From assembly GCA_020809705.1 (NCBI GenBank), contig CP085827.1, positions 6,386,001 to 6,450,000 on the forward strand: a stretch of 64,000 nt of DNA, read 5' to 3'. Shown piece by piece: positions 10,859 to 23,110 of the stretch (its first letter is position 1; the number at the start of each line of letters is the position of its first letter). Origin of the DNA: Calonectria ilicicola. Its lineage: Eukaryota > Ascomycota > Sordariomycetes > Hypocreales > Nectriaceae. The notes under the pieces are model-generated. The model saw only the letters and a program-made list of their open reading frames with translations. It did not search any database and was not told where the DNA came from. The position numbers and the translations under genes are program-made.

Positions 10859-12715
10859 ATGCCTCGTGCAGCGAGCATAACTGCCGCGTCGCCTGACGAG
10901 GCCCCGTCCCCAAGCCCGGCTGAGCCCGATCGACGCCCAGGGAAACGTCCAGCGGCGCGTGGTACCGCATTCTATCCCAGAAAGAGGGCCAATACGGCGT
11001 GTCAAGTGTGTCGCGCAAGGAAGACGAAATGCGACAACCAGAAGCCGTCATGCTCATATTGCATCAGCGTGGGGGCCACATGCATCCAATCGCCTGTGGA
11101 CCTCTCCTCGTTTGATCCAGCAAGCCTCAAGATTCTCGAAAGGCTAGACGACCTGGAACAACTATTCAAGACCACACAGCGCAATGAAGTATTGCATAAC
11201 CCAACACCCGACAGCTTCCATCAAGCCCTGCCGGGTCCATCTGTTCTCTGCGCCGAAGTAGCGCCCCTCGCAATAGAAGACATCCAACTGCGGAGCATTC
11301 TGCCAGAAAAGACGGATAGCCTCCTGCAGTGGTCTATCTTTGCAGGATCATTAGAGAATCAGCCTAATGCATGCAGCCCTCCCGGGCCCTTGAATACAAG
11401 CAGCCCAAAGAGTCATGCTCTGGGGGCTTTAATCGACGTTGGCCCACACGCCATCAATGCCCTCCTAGACAACTTCTTCGTCCATGTTCATTGTAAAAAC
11501 CCGATATTCGAAGAGACTTCCGTCAGACATCTTGTGACCAGTACAATACTTGAAGGGATCGATTGGTCGCCCAATTCGTGTCTCTCGTTGCTGATATGCG
11601 CGCTCGGCAAAATCGCTACGCCTCTGGGGCCTAGCCCAGACACAAAGCCTGATTCGGCAGCCTATATGGACTCTCAGAGTTACTTCCAGGCAGCTCAACG
11701 AAGAATCGGCTTGCTTCTATGCTCCTCGGACATCATTGGTGCCCAGTGCCTATTCCTCTCGGGTGTGTACATGATGTGCACTCATCAGCCCTTTTTGGCC
11801 TGGCGCTTCTTCTCTCAGGCTCTCGGTGCATGCCAGAACTTGCCATTTCTAAGAAGGGCCCACCGCGTCGAAATGCCGGCCCCGGATTTGTCCCTGGAAA
11901 TGGGTGCAGCAGGAGATGAAACTCAGCAACAGGCGGTATACTGGTCGGCTTGGAAATCAGAACGAGAGCTCAGACAAGAGCTCTCCCTCCCAGACTTCAA
12001 TATGCCCCATTCCACTAGCGTTCTTTACCCACCATTCTTCCCCACTCCACCCCCATCCTTGGAGTCAGTCAAAACAACTGGGTCTGAGCGACAGCGGACC
12101 TCGTGGTTATTCTATCTGGCCGAGATCTCCCTGCGGAGGTTATCTAGCCGAGTTTGCAATGAAATATTGCAGCTGCACAGAAACTCTTCTTCAAATATGG
12201 CATTTTTAAATGATTTGGTGCGTTTGATACCGGAGTACGAAGCTCAAGCTCAGCAGTGGTCTGACAGTCTACCACCTGAGTTATCGCTTGAAAGACCTCC
12301 AGCAGAAGACAATATTTGTATCTTTGTTCTCCGTGGACATTTTCTCTCATTCTTTGAATGGATTCACTGGCCATTCACCATGGCACATTTGGAGAATCTG
12401 AGCACTGGGAACCAAACCCCAGGTCCACAGAGAGAACTAGCCGAAAAGAGCCTCCATTTCCATGTCACTCGAGTATCGGTGGATGAGCCGGGTTTTTTTC
12501 ACAGACATCACGGCACATGGCTATTGATTCGAGGCTGTACTCGAAGCGCTATTGTAGTGCTTGGGGCGGCATTGCTCGGATGCAAAATGCCCCAAGGCTG
12601 GCAGGAGGCGATTCATCAAATCATTAATTTACTCAGTGCATGGGAAGACGAGATTCCAGATTTACCCGCCCGAAAGGCTTTTCTAAAGCAAGTTCTCGCA
12701 AGTTTTAATAATTGA
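10859..12715 (+). CDS. Zn2Cys6 fungal-type transcription factor
   Basis: A single uninterrupted frame; the first ATG is at 10859 (upstream in-frame codons to 10823 lack an ATG), giving 618 aa. The N-terminus is low complexity (S/P/A), then ACQVCRARKTKCDNQKPSC and SYCISVGATC form a complete C-x2-C-x6-C-x6-C-x2-C-x6-C binuclear zinc cluster near residues 44-72. A linker with EDIQLRSILPEKTDSLLQWSI precedes a helical middle region of the fungal transcription factor type, with LLDNFFVHVHCKNPI and GVYMMCTHQPFLAWRFF. The protein should bind CGG-containing DNA in the nucleus. Its divergent position relative to the sugar transporter makes that gene a plausible target. No intron was found, unusual for such a long regulator but not a sign of damage. 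Confidence 0.9.
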   Translation: MPRAASITAASPDEAPSPSPAEPDRRPGKRPAARGTAFYPRKRANTACQVCRARKTKCDNQKPSCSYCISVGATCIQSPVDLSSFDPASLKILERLDDLEQLFKTTQRNEVLHNPTPDSFHQALPGPSVLCAEVAPLAIEDIQLRSILPEKTDSLLQWSIFAGSLENQPNACSPPGPLNTSSPKSHALGALIDVGPHAINALLDNFFVHVHCKNPIFEETSVRHLVTSTILEGIDWSPNSCLSLLICALGKIATPLGPSPDTKPDSAAYMDSQSYFQAAQRRIGLLLCSSDIIGAQCLFLSGVYMMCTHQPFLAWRFFSQALGACQNLPFLRRAHRVEMPAPDLSLEMGAAGDETQQQAVYWSAWKSERELRQELSLPDFNMPHSTSVLYPPFFPTPPPSLESVKTTGSERQRTSWLFYLAEISLRRLSSRVCNEILQLHRNSSSNMAFLNDLVRLIPEYEAQAQQWSDSLPPELSLERPPAEDNICIFVLRGHFLSFFEWIHWPFTMAHLENLSTGNQTPGPQRELAEKSLHFHVTRVSVDEPGFFHRHHGTWLLIRGCTRSAIVVLGAALLGCKMPQGWQEAIHQIINLLSAWEDEIPDLPARKAFLKQVLASFNN

Positions 12716-13635
12716 AGGGCATTTTGTGTAAAAAATATATATGTGTACTTATAAAACGAACTTCGAATGACATTGATATCATCATGGGAAGCTGTCATTA
12801 TCGAAACCCATTGTCCTAAGGTCTCTTGAGTGCCGAGAATCCGTACTAGCTAGTAATGAGAATAAGTCCAAAAATTGGCATTTATCCATCCAGCAAAAGT
12901 TGATTGTATCTTGGTCGGGCGAATCATATGGCCAAACTTAATTGTATCTGCCACCGTCGTGGCTTTGGAGCTCCCTCTAGGTTAGAGCCCACCATTTACC
13001 AAAATCCATCCAGCAACCAATTATAGCGGCCTAGGCACTACTCTCGGCAGTGCATCGGACAAATTGCTTGGCTCATCTCGCTTCGACAGCCTGGGGAATT
13101 CAGCTGCCCCGCAAAATTACCTCATGGGAACATGACCCCAGACAATGTCGGGGAATGTCGCCCCAGGCTCTCGGTATCTTCGCCGACATAACAAGACGGT
13201 CACGTTCTTGGTTGACAGGTCATTGTTAAATTTACTGTAATCCATAAGTATTCCCCTTCTACATTTCACAAACAGGAATACATCGCCCATTCTCACAAAC
13301 ACAATCGTTCAATGAGACACAACAACGAAACAGTACGCCGTCGATGATGGAATTGTCAAGCGTCAAATATTCATTTCATCATACGGTGCCGGCAAACAAA
13401 ATTTTATGTTTTCCCAAAAAAGAGATGCAAGAGTGCAGGTACGCTCACTGCAATATAGGCTCACGATGACTGCCATTGTCCAATTCCACTCAACACCAAA
13501 CCCCGGAACGCCCACTGGTCCAAAAATGTTCATGTCGTATATAATATTAGGTATCGCCGTATCTAAATCGCAAATAATGTCAAGTCCTGATCGCTTCCAA
13601 GATTATTTTCATAAGCAAGCCCTTAATCCATTGCC
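12716..13635. other. convergent intergenic region
   Basis: A 0.9 kb spacer between the 3' ends of the Zn2Cys6 gene and the rhodopsin-domain gene. It is AT-rich near 12720-12760 (possible 3' UTR). No recognisable gene. Confidence 0.45.
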
Positions 13636-15048
13636 TCATCGCTCATATCCACCACTAGGATAGTGGAGCTCTCGAGTAGAGCTAGTTCTACTACCAGTCT
13701 CCAGATCTGACCTTTCATCAGCAGGAGCGTGAGCCACCGTCGTATGCACCGTCTTGACGATTCCGTTTTCAAGGTCTGAAGGAGAGAGGCCGTCGCGAAC
13801 TTCGAGTTCGAGGTCGCTGTCAGGATCTCCAGCTTCGATCTGCGTCCTATTGCCAGACCGGAAAACTGGATGCTGGGCCTTTGACATGTGTTGTGAAAAT
13901 CTAGACTTGGGAGCGCTAGGATTGCTAGGGTCCGTTCGTGACTTTTGCCCGGAGGATTGTCGATAGTAAACGTCTTCGCTCCCGCTAGCGCCCGTAGACC
14001 GGACAATTTTGGTAATCAATTCGGCCATCTTCATTTCGATTTGGAGTTTCAAGAGATAGCAGACCGGGTGGAACGAAAGATATCTATGTTTGTTATCAGT
14101 AATACGATCCATGGTGACGAGAAGGGTTTCATGATTGCCAGGCCACTCATGACTCAAGCTAAAACGTACACCAGGCTGCTTTTGAGCGACATGAGCCCAA
14201 CCAAAACCACCTAGAAGCCACAGGTTAGCGTCGCCACAACAGATAAGAGCCTTAAAACTTACATCCAGAGACAGAGAGATGAAGATTAAGACCAGATTCA
14301 TTCGGTATAGAGGAATGTATTTAGTGAGACCGTTGTTAATAAGTCGAGACCGGACAAGGTAAATGAAATAGCCATTCAATACGCCGTCAACAATGGCAAA
14401 TATGACTTTTTCACATCGATCCCAGATGTTATTTAGATGAACCCAAGAATCGTTGATTTGCAATCTTGCCGGCATCCAGATAATGAAGACGCTGATATTG
14501 ATGGCCAAAATGATGGCAAAAACCATCCATTTTAACCTCGCTGCTCGTCCGGGCACCACCATCAATAGCCCTAGTCGGTTGAGGATAATTTGGAGAAGAA
14601 TTTGAACCTGAACGGCCCACCAGAAAGCTTTAGGTCGATTGTGTTAGAAGTATCACCAAAATGAAAGATGTGGCAGTTTCGTGTGCGTACCGACGTTGAA
14701 ATAAAAAGCAAAGCTAATAGGGCACAAAATTAGAAGTGTTCACCATTTTCTTGCACCATTAGAACCTATAATGGCTTACCTAGGAGCAATATATTGTCTC
14801 TGAAAACCCCAGGCAAGAATTCCCAAGATCATGCTGCTTATCCAAACACCCCAAATCATAGCAACGTAGGCTGTCACGCGGTGGTACCTCCTCCATGACT
14901 TGTAGCTCTGTTTAGCGCCTTTTCCAACCGAGAATACGGCTACCCCTAAGGAAAATCCCCAAAAGATACTGGCTGTGTTCATGTCGACTTCGCCCGGGAC
15001 TTCCCGGACGTACGAGTCCGGGATGAGGAAGCCATACTTGGCACCCAT
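13636..15048 (-). CDS. integral membrane protein with fungal rhodopsin-like (PTH11-type) domain
   Basis: Five exons: 14780-15048, 14691-14713, 14263-14627, 14170-14210 and 13636-14083, joining in frame to 381 aa. A 23-base exon and two introns that together are a multiple of three explain why one long ORF appears to read through. Hydrophobic segments include TASIFWGFSLGVAVFSVG, VTAYVAMIWGVWISSMIL, FWWAVQVQILLQIILNRLG, WMVFAIILAINISVFIIWMP, VIFAIVDGVLNGYFIYLV and the RMNLVLIFISLSLDVVL segment. The last 110 residues are polar, Ser/Asp/Glu-rich and cytosolic-looking. The layout fits fungal rhodopsin-domain/PTH11-like proteins, often called GPCR-like although most have no known ligand. The N-terminus is short; an upstream exon cannot be excluded. 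Confidence 0.8.
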
Positions 15049-17493
15049 GGCGGGATAGAGCTCGCGTCACGCACTGCAGGACCGCAGAAAGAAAGAAATT
15101 CGGTTTCGTAGATGGCCCAAGTGGATGTGCGATCCACTCTCTTCAGGCATATGCCGCAAAAGGTTCCGGCAGCCTGGAGTGGGACTGATGCAACGTCTTA
15201 TAGAAAGATGGGGAAGCTCGGAACTCTTGGGAATGCCCCGTGCTTTTATCAAAGACTATTAGGCTCTATCTGCCGGTCTTTTCATCTGCTCCTGTCGTCC
15301 AAGCCCCTAAGCGAAGTAGGATCAGGGAGATCAGGGATATTGGGTGTGTCCCAACTCCCTAGCCCTTCTTGGAGCTCCTTCATCCACATGGGCGAGTATA
15401 CTGCACACGCTAGAAAAACTCAGACATCTCATCATTGGATGAGTTTCGTCCTATCAAATGTCGATCACTTTGGATGCTTGCACGACGGCTGTAGTTTCAC
15501 CGGGTTCCCCAGACATATGCATGCGGCTGGGGCACGTTGCCACGCGCACTAGGGTATCGGGATTTCTACTGTAGCCCGTTTGAGCAGGAAAGGCAATGCA
15601 GAGTTGACAGAAAGAAGGCAAGTCGAGAGCCAATCCCACGACCCAAGGTCCAAGCGACGCTGCAAGCCTCCGTAAATAGACCCAGGTTTGGGAAAGATCG
15701 TCTGCACGACTCGCGCTCAGCACACTTCACAGGCCTGATCCTACGTCAAGCAACGCTAGTCACCCACCAACCAAACGGTCCCTCTCGGCAGCTTACACCG
15801 CAAGGCCCAGGAACATGATTGGCCTGTGCAGCCCTGGAAAAGAACACTGGCATGACGGGAGAAACGATGAGGGCTGGAGCCTGAGTCCAAATAGAGTTCG
15901 CCGGTGCCTGGGCTGAAGGAGCCGGCAAATCCTGATCGACATCTGCAAAGGGGACGATGACAGGGTTCTACGCCAGCCCATCGTTAGCCCGCGTTGAAAC
16001 ATGCCGCCAGCGGGTATAACACGTGGCCCATCGTGCTGGTGGCTGGAGCTCGCCATGAGCAAAACGATTTCCATGATCAAAAAGCAATCTGACGGTTGAA
16101 AACGTGGGGAATTTGACCCCGATGTCTATTCTGCCCTAAATTTGCTCCTGCGCGCTTTCTGAGACAATGGCATTATATCATAATTAATTGGTCTGGTACT
16201 TCGACACAACATTCCCTCCCAGGCTGCCATCTGTCACGAGGAAATCAGACCACTGCAAGCATAAAAATGTTGGAAATCGGCTGGTCGATCAGTGTCCGAG
16301 CCCTCTAGTGCGCCAATTCCCAAGCCATCAACGTCGAGAACGGCTAGCTTCAGGTTGCGTCAAATGTAGCTCCGTCTCCTCGCCACGCGTAAAACACGGA
16401 CACGATAATTAATTCCCCGGTGATAGACATGTCTTGCAGGTTCACTGCTGAAAACAAAAATGTTTCCGATTGTTCCTTCCACGTTTCTTTTTGCGAGATC
16501 TGCGAGAGCGACAAATGCGTCCCCTCGTAAATCCCTGAGCTCCAACCGCGCTATTGCACTGCTTGTGGGGCATGTTAATCACCCGCGCACGCCCGACGGA
16601 TCATTTCGGCCAAGACGATGGAACCCATCAAACAAACGCTTGGCAGGCTCATGGCGGTTGTGAGATCAGCAGCAGGCTGACTCGAATCCTTACCACGCCC
16701 AGGGGCATTATCGATACTGGCACGTTTTACCCATTCCAAACCAGCATATTCATTGGCCTGGTCTGCAGAGGGAGGCTGAGCTAGGGGATAAAAGGATCTG
16801 GAATCACTCCTCTAGGGCTCGGCCGGCATCGTAGCTGTGGGTTGGTGATTGGCGTTGGGCGCCACACGCAAATAGGAGAGCACATGAACAAGCCATGGAA
16901 ATGGAAGAACCCTGAAGCACATTTCTACCGCCTTGTCAATTTCTTCATCCACATGGCAGTGCGATACGTCGCTCAAGTTAGTCCACTTTCCGAAAGTAGC
17001 GACTTGTGTTGATCCTTGTCGCATTTTGCCGACTTTCCATTTTCATTTTATCCAAATGGCAATCTCAGGATCAGACTTGGTCCAATGCCAGCCCCACGTT
17101 CATCAGTCGGCAATTGAAACCAGGGCCGTGGTCACGGGGAACCACCTCATATTCCACTGCTATACCTGACAGAACTGCCGAGTCATCGAATGCGGTCGGG
17201 AAACGCTCAGGCACGCGGTTTGAAATGGGTTTTTCGGTCTTATTTGAAATTAAATGTAAAATATTTACGACTCGAAAGAGAGTAATGTGTCAAATGGCCG
17301 AGCCTGCTTCCGAAAATTCACCAAGATCAATCAGTATTAAAGCATGCCCCATCATGGTGGAGCTACCCTGCACTACCATAACTTTGGGTTGTACACGTTC
17401 AGGAATACCCCCCGAGCACCGTAAAACACAATGCTTTCAAGCAATTTGTCATAAAATAAAATTGCGCATATAATTATAGTCTATCCCGTTCCA
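15049..17493. other. long intergenic region without a supported gene
   Basis: A 2.4 kb gap. Several minus-strand frames (for example 15746-15928 and 15793-16080) are proline/serine-rich and open but overlap in different frames, and no splice model gave a recognisable protein. A small lineage-specific gene near 15750-16060 on the minus strand remains possible. The right half is ordinary spacer with no RNA gene or repeat recognised. Confidence 0.4.
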
Positions 17494-18284
17494 TTAAAAC
17501 CGAGGCTGAACAGACCTGGGAACTCCAAGAGTGTCTGCAGCATTCTTCCCCTCAAGCCAAAGATCCATTGCCCTTCGCAACTTGGTGAACCCCTCATTAT
17601 TCATAGTTGGTAGATCCCTTAGGATCTGATGACCAAGTTTTGCCTGTGCAGCCCCCAGATATTTGTAACCCTCAGGATACTTGTTTAGTTCCTCAGCCGT
17701 AAACTCTAGCACATTTTTTCCATCCACAGGAACGACTTTATCCTTTTCGTAGAAGACCTTGTAATACTGTACCTTCCAAACTGGTTTGTCGGGAGATGAT
17801 CTAGTGGTCTCTTTCAGACAAAAGAAGATGAATCGGTTGTCGCAATCGACATCAAATGACACCCCGTCGATGTTGAAGCGCTGGGTTATTGTAGTCTTCA
17901 TTTTCCCCACTGCTCTGTTGCTAGCAGGGTTCAAGTCCACTAAGGTTCCCAGTTCGCGGTGCATGATAAAATCCCCATTGGCGCGACCCTTCTTCGATAC
18001 TTCTATAAAGTCATCAATGGAGAGTCCTCCGCTCCAAGCTTCATTTTGGTCAGCCTTCACCTCTCGTTAAATTTGAACGCAGAAAAAGACTTACTAGTAA
18101 AGATGAAGGCTCCCTCATCAGCAAAAAGATCACGGAAATTGTTCCATTCAGATGCATCACGGTACACAGGCCATCCCTTGCATAATTCAGATACGTGCAA
18201 GCGATCAAGGGTCTCTTCAATAGATCCATTGAGGTGATTCCAGACCACTGGTTGAGTTTCGTCGGCTGTGATGTTATATACCAT
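17494..18284 (-). CDS. SnoaL-like / NTF2-fold domain protein
   Basis: Two exons: 18095-18284 and 17494-18038. The intron (56 bp) uses a GTAAGT donor and the AAG acceptor just before CTTGG, so the joint reads [19 protein letters not shown]. This closes in frame to 244 aa and is preferred over a read-through start at 18060. [13 protein letters not shown] text ([19 protein letters not shown]) and the WSGG-DDFI stretch match fungal SnoaL-like proteins, a fold of about 150 residues related to NTF2 that is used for polyketide cyclases, dehydratases and isomerases. ATG 18284 is chosen because the codons above it (to 18323) look like 5' UTR. The function cannot be named; no polyketide synthase is nearby. 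Confidence 0.75.
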
Positions 18285-18903
18285 GATGAATAATGTTTCT
18301 TGGCGGTTGTAATATTTGTTCAATTACTACTCGGAAGGTTTTGGAATATATATTCAATGACACCCGGATATACGGATTCACAAACTGTGGCATGACGACG
18401 ATACTTTCAACAAATGGATCACATCATATCGCACTGTTTTCCAAATGCCTCTGCATAGTGGCAAGAAGCTCGTGACGATGTCCTACGGAGCTTATCTTCG
18501 GCAATTCGAATCCGAAAAATGCACTCATTGCCCACAATCGATCAGATCAGAATCATATTCCCCTTGTTGATGAGGTCATCACTCGGCATTCGGCTGTTGA
18601 GGCCCACACAATGGAACATATTGTGTGGTGTGGGCATTTGGCTCCACCTATACAAAATTTGGGAGAGCCGCATCAGCGATTTTCCAGACGCCATACCGAT
18701 TAATTAAATCAAGACCAGCAAACCAAACGTAAATTGGGCAACAATTCTTAATCTAAATCGGAACTCTAGATATTATCATTCAACTCTATATCATGAAGCA
18801 TATAAGACTATGAAAATAACTACTTTTGGTATGATGGATACTGCTTGTCAAAGATGACTGCAATCATCAGACACCTGGATACCAGGCCTATGTATTCTAT
18901 AAA
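18285..18903. other. intergenic, no gene recognised
   Basis: A 619 bp spacer upstream of the SnoaL-like gene and downstream of the monocarboxylate-type transporter. AT-rich; no gene or repeat seen. Confidence 0.45.
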
Positions 18904-20352
18904 TTAGCATTTGGCATTAAGCTTCCACTCTGACCTTATCATTCGAGTAAGGATGAGGAGCGCAGTGCAGAGAAAACTCGATGCAGCCGCCCACCCAGAC
19001 GCACTCGAGAAGTTACCACCGCTGGCAGCCTGGATCCATCCTCCAATTGGTGGGCCTGTTAGTCCACCAACCGAAATGATGCTAAAGCACATGCCCAGTC
19101 TGGTGCCAACTTTATCCAACCTTTTGGTAATGCTGGCAACTCCAGTTGGCATGAGGCACTGGAACGCACCCGAAGCGATGCCGTAAAATACTGTAAAGAT
19201 GTAGATGCCGGCCACACTGTCCACAGCTAGCCAAGTGAAGGCCACAATCATCACGCATACACTAGCGATCGAGATAATGTTCAAGGGACCCACGCGATCG
19301 GCCACTATGGGGACCAAGACACGAGCTGGTAGGCCTGCGCCATTGACTAGCGTGATGAGAATTGCCGCATTTGCATATGAGAGACCCAATTCCTCTCTAG
19401 CATAAGATGCAAGCTGATGAAGAGAAAAAGATCAGACGATGAGCAAATTGGCCAAAAAGGGCAAAACTTGGACAAGAAAACTCACATAGTAAAAGGTGTA
19501 GTACACGGCCCAGACAAAGAAGAAGAGCGCAGTCACATATAACACGTAAACCGGTTCTCGGAACGCAGCCCAGTCAATCACAGCGCCAGATTTTCGTGGA
19601 GGCAGTCTCGGCCGCATAAAGACAAACACTAATGCCAGACATCCTAGGTTGAGAAATCCCAACACCCGCGCGGTCCATGCAAATCCCAACTTGGGAAGCA
19701 GCTCCCGCACGATGATGGGGTAAACCATGCCTCCTGCAGAGTTTCCAGTGGTGGCAAGGCCTATGGCAAGACTGCGTCGGCGATCAAAATAAGTTGCAAC
19801 AAGAGCGAGGGACGGCGTGAAAAAGATGCCTCCTCCAATACCAGTCAAGACACCCTGAGTCAGCATCAAATGCCAATAACTTTTTGAAACACTCATGAGA
19901 AAAATTCCAAGCAATTGAATCGCAGCTCCTATAAACAAGGTATGCACAAAGAACCCAGCATCCAGCAATCGACCGGAGAAAGCACCAATGAAGAAGGTCA
20001 GCCAGGTCTGGATCGAGCCAATCCAAGAAATGGTCGACGCAGGTTCCGGCAGAGTCTCCGTGTAATATGTCTGAAAACTTCCAAACGAATTGATATATCC
20101 CCACGTTGTAAAAATCACAATCCATCCCATGGCTACCTGTGTCCACGCCTTGATGCCGCCGTCTGGTGGAGGGGGGAGGTTGGCGGCGCGGGAATGGGTT
20201 GTCGAGACCCTGGCCATGTCGGCCGTGTCGTCAGTCAATGGAATTTGGGTGTTTTCCGATTCGTTTTTGGTGTTGCCCTGCCGGCTTGGCGATGTCGGGC
20301 TGGGATTAGCCTTCTCCATGCCGTTTCCGGGACCCGTTTCCGTAGCAGACAT
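18904..20352 (-). CDS. MFS transporter, monocarboxylate (MCT/SLC16-like) type
   Basis: Two exons, 19486-20352 and 18904-19413, with a 72 bp intron; 458 aa from the ATG at 20352 (MSATETGPGN). The open frame extends upstream to another ATG at 20430, but the shorter start fits the family better. A polar N-terminus of about 65 residues ends in PPPPDGGIKAWTQVAMGW, the diagnostic start of the fungal monocarboxylate-transporter-like MFS group, followed by WGYINSFGSFQTYY. TLPEPASTISWIGSIQ, GIGGGIFFTPSLALVATYFDRRRSLA and GLATTGNSAGGMVYPII are further hallmark stretches. Twelve membrane helices are expected. The substrate could be a monocarboxylate, riboflavin-like compound or secondary metabolite; none can be assigned from sequence. 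Confidence 0.88.
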
Positions 20353-21587
20353 TTTGTTCTTGTCGCCTGGGCGGATTAAACAGCACTGCTTAGAGTATTC
20401 GATCAATCGCAGGCGTACAGTCAGACGCAAAAGAAAACAAGATGCTCACCGTTGCTTGAAAATTCTGATCAAAGCGGGAATGTCAAGGATTTAAACCATC
20501 GGTGCTCTCCGTCTTCGGGCTCAACCCAACAAGCCCATCTTTGTGGAGCACGAGATTCCAACGAGGCCCACTAGGATTTAGTCCCGTAGCTATCGTGATT
20601 GTCGCTTAATAATGACCCTCGCTTTTTTGGGCCGTTACTTATCTACAGACCGCTACATCCAACAGGGGCGAGTTCCGTACTGCAAACATGTATATTTACG
20701 ATCGGCCTACTGCTTTTCCGATCATTTGGGTCCGCAGCGGGGCACGCGAGTCCACAAATACTCTGCAAGCCCCTTCGCGGGCAGTCACATGTTGAAAGCC
20801 ACACGCCTGAGCACTCTGCTGACCTCAACAAATATTTGCAGTCTGTACTAAGTTATTCAAATATGATGCTTAGTGGAACTAATTAGAAGGCCGTTTCACG
20901 GTGCGAAGATCGGCCTCCAAGCATTCACAACTCAATCATCGTGATCTCTAGGGGTCATCCATAAATTCAATTTAATTGAATTATTCTTCAACAAAAACCA
21001 TTTACTGAAATTTATGAGCGACTACAGTATTTTGTTCCTGCTAATTTACATCCAAGCAAAGAGGAACTTCTTACATCCGAGATCAAACCGTCAAGTCAAG
21101 GTTGAGGAGAGAGCGAAATGGAACCAAGGCACTCTGTCAGGCAAAAGATGCTCACTTTTACATTAACACTATAATTTCGATCAGGATTGAGCTACTACAC
21201 CTACCAGAGCTATTATGATTAGTCGAATTGATCACCGATAAATACAATTTGATCCGCAACATCTACAACATCCTCAAACACACAAGCTATAGAAGTAACC
21301 AAGGAACGTGTGTATTCATTTTAATTTTCACTGTGCAGAATTCGAGCGCCCTTACTACAGAGGAATTGTTCGAAACTAAATAGTATCGGGTGGCCCAGAA
21401 ATCCTCAAACCGGCATTATGGCGTTCCAAATATATATATGTATCTGCATCTATCGCCTAGTTGGGCTGAATCGCCCCCCAGGAAATTATGAATGGTCTCT
21501 AATAATTGCAGCCCTCGCGGGTTTAAGCTCAAGACCTCTATTTATTTACATGTTTAACCACCCGATAGCATATCAGCGCTCCCAGGG
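20353..21587. other. intergenic, no gene recognised
   Basis: A 1.2 kb spacer between the transporter start and the 3' end of the UPC2-like regulator. Short frames on both strands give no domain. AT-rich between 20960 and 21420. Confidence 0.45.
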
Positions 21588-23009
21588 CTATAGCATTCTA
21601 ATGCTTACACCTGTATTGCTTGCTGAGCTCCCGTTCAATGCTTCGAGTAGGAGAAGCCCATCGCCTGTACTATAAGCCCATGCCAGTGGCCAATTCAGAT
21701 ATTGCTGCAAGCCTTCTGGCAGATTCTTTGCCAGGCCTTGTATCCAGGACACCACGATCGTTCTCCTGAATGGAAAGGAGTGCATGATCGGTCTTAGAGC
21801 TGCAAGTGCAACTACATATTCCACGATGAAGAAATGGATCATGATAATTTGGGCCGTGTAATTTTCTGGGTTGATAAAAAGGTTAAAGTCGGCAGCTGTT
21901 GCCTCCCCGACAAGGTTATACCCCCAGGACGCTTCCAAAAAGCCTAGTGAAGAAATACAAGTTAGCCAATAACATAAAAGTATATACAAGACGAAAATGC
22001 ATACCATCGACTAGAGACGTTTTGGAAGCCTTCAGGACTCTGTCTAAACAGGCGAGAAATTTAACCTCAAGTGTGCTCTGACAGAGCGGTTGTAAAACTT
22101 TTATTGAAGACCTCGCAGATTCGAAAAAACCCTCATTTTGATCCTGAACCAGAGAATGCAGGTTGAGCGATTGCACGCATGCCATGTGCGTCTCTGACGA
22201 GAATTGCTGAAATAATGTGCCGCTCTGACCACGCATTTGCGGATTAGCCACGACCATGCATCCACGAATCATGGAGAGAAACTCCAACATTCCATCTGCC
22301 ATGTAGGAGGATTGAAAAGCAAGAGCCATGACGGTCGCGAATAGGGCATCGGCTTCAGCCTTTGATGCACAGGGTCTGCTAAGTGCCTGGTTCAAAGACT
22401 CGATTGCGGATATACGGTGGGTCAAGGCCTGCTGTTTGTAATTCACGCCGCTCCCAAGGCCTAGATGAGAAGCAGCAAGTCCTAGCATGGCGTGCACTAG
22501 AAAGTCAAACTGCGTGCTGTGTCAGGACTACATCGTGCTACAACGTTGGCCAAGGACGAACTCACGTGGTGTGAGAGAGAGGCAACTTCCTTCCAAACAG
22601 CATCTCCTCCCAAGGGCAATGGGGGATAAGCGTGGAATAGAAAATGCTGAAAGAACTGGAGGTCCTGCATTGAGAACTGGCCTCCCGTTGATTGAAGCGG
22701 TTGTGAGGGAGCTGGGATAAGGCTACTGCCACCGCTACCTGGATATTCGCACAGTAAACCCAAACGTTGGCAATTAATACACCCAGGTAAGGTCTCCTGA
22801 CACTTCACTTTCCTTCTTTTGCAATTTAAACACCCTCTTCTGGACTTTGTATGCCCTTTACGAGGCATTGGCCTGCGACGGGCGCGAGCATTCTCGTCAG
22901 CCTCAGAAGAGCCACGTTCTGATGAGGACCCCGCAATCTCAGCTTCAGGTGATGATAAACCGGGCGTCTCTCGCTGTGACCGGCGGAGAACGACGGTTTC
23001 TGTGTTCAT
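21588..23009 (-). CDS. Zn2Cys6 transcription factor, UPC2/sterol-uptake-control-like
   Basis: Three exons: 22566-23009, 22005-22509 and 21588-21943, closing in frame to 434 aa. The zinc cluster is GCLNCKRRKVKCQETLPGC plus INCQRLGLLC near residues 60-88, preceded by the basic KGHTKSRRG typical of the UPC2 group. After a short linker come LQFFQHFLFHAYPPLPLG and, across the first intron, HHFDFLVHAMLGLAASHLG, a conserved region of fungal sterol uptake control-like regulators. The rest is helical. In yeast UPC2 proteins control sterol genes; in filamentous fungi this subgroup is large and many members serve local clusters. It is the nearest intact regulator to the NRPS pair, though several kilobases away with unrelated genes between, so a role there is only a possibility. 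Confidence 0.85.
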
Positions 23010-23088
23010 GGTATGACTTATCTGGGGATAACTCCTCGTTGGGCAAGTATTGGTGCACTGCGACGATTTGATTGATACAGCTTGGGGT

Positions 23089-23110
23089 GATTGATTGATT
23101 GATTGATTGG
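23089..23110. repeat. (GATT)n microsatellite
   Basis: Five consecutive GATT units ending in GG, upstream of the UPC2-like gene. The last 13 bases recur at 24072-24084. Confidence 0.85.

Noticed and set aside
15454..16080. Minus-strand frames with proline/serine-rich text that might be a small secreted protein
   Set aside because: No signal peptide, no consistent splice model and no family match by eye; left as intergenic.
22497..23009. Possible separate short Zn2Cys6 gene
   Set aside because: Splicing at 22565/22509 joins it in frame to the downstream regulator body, as usual for the UPC2-like group.
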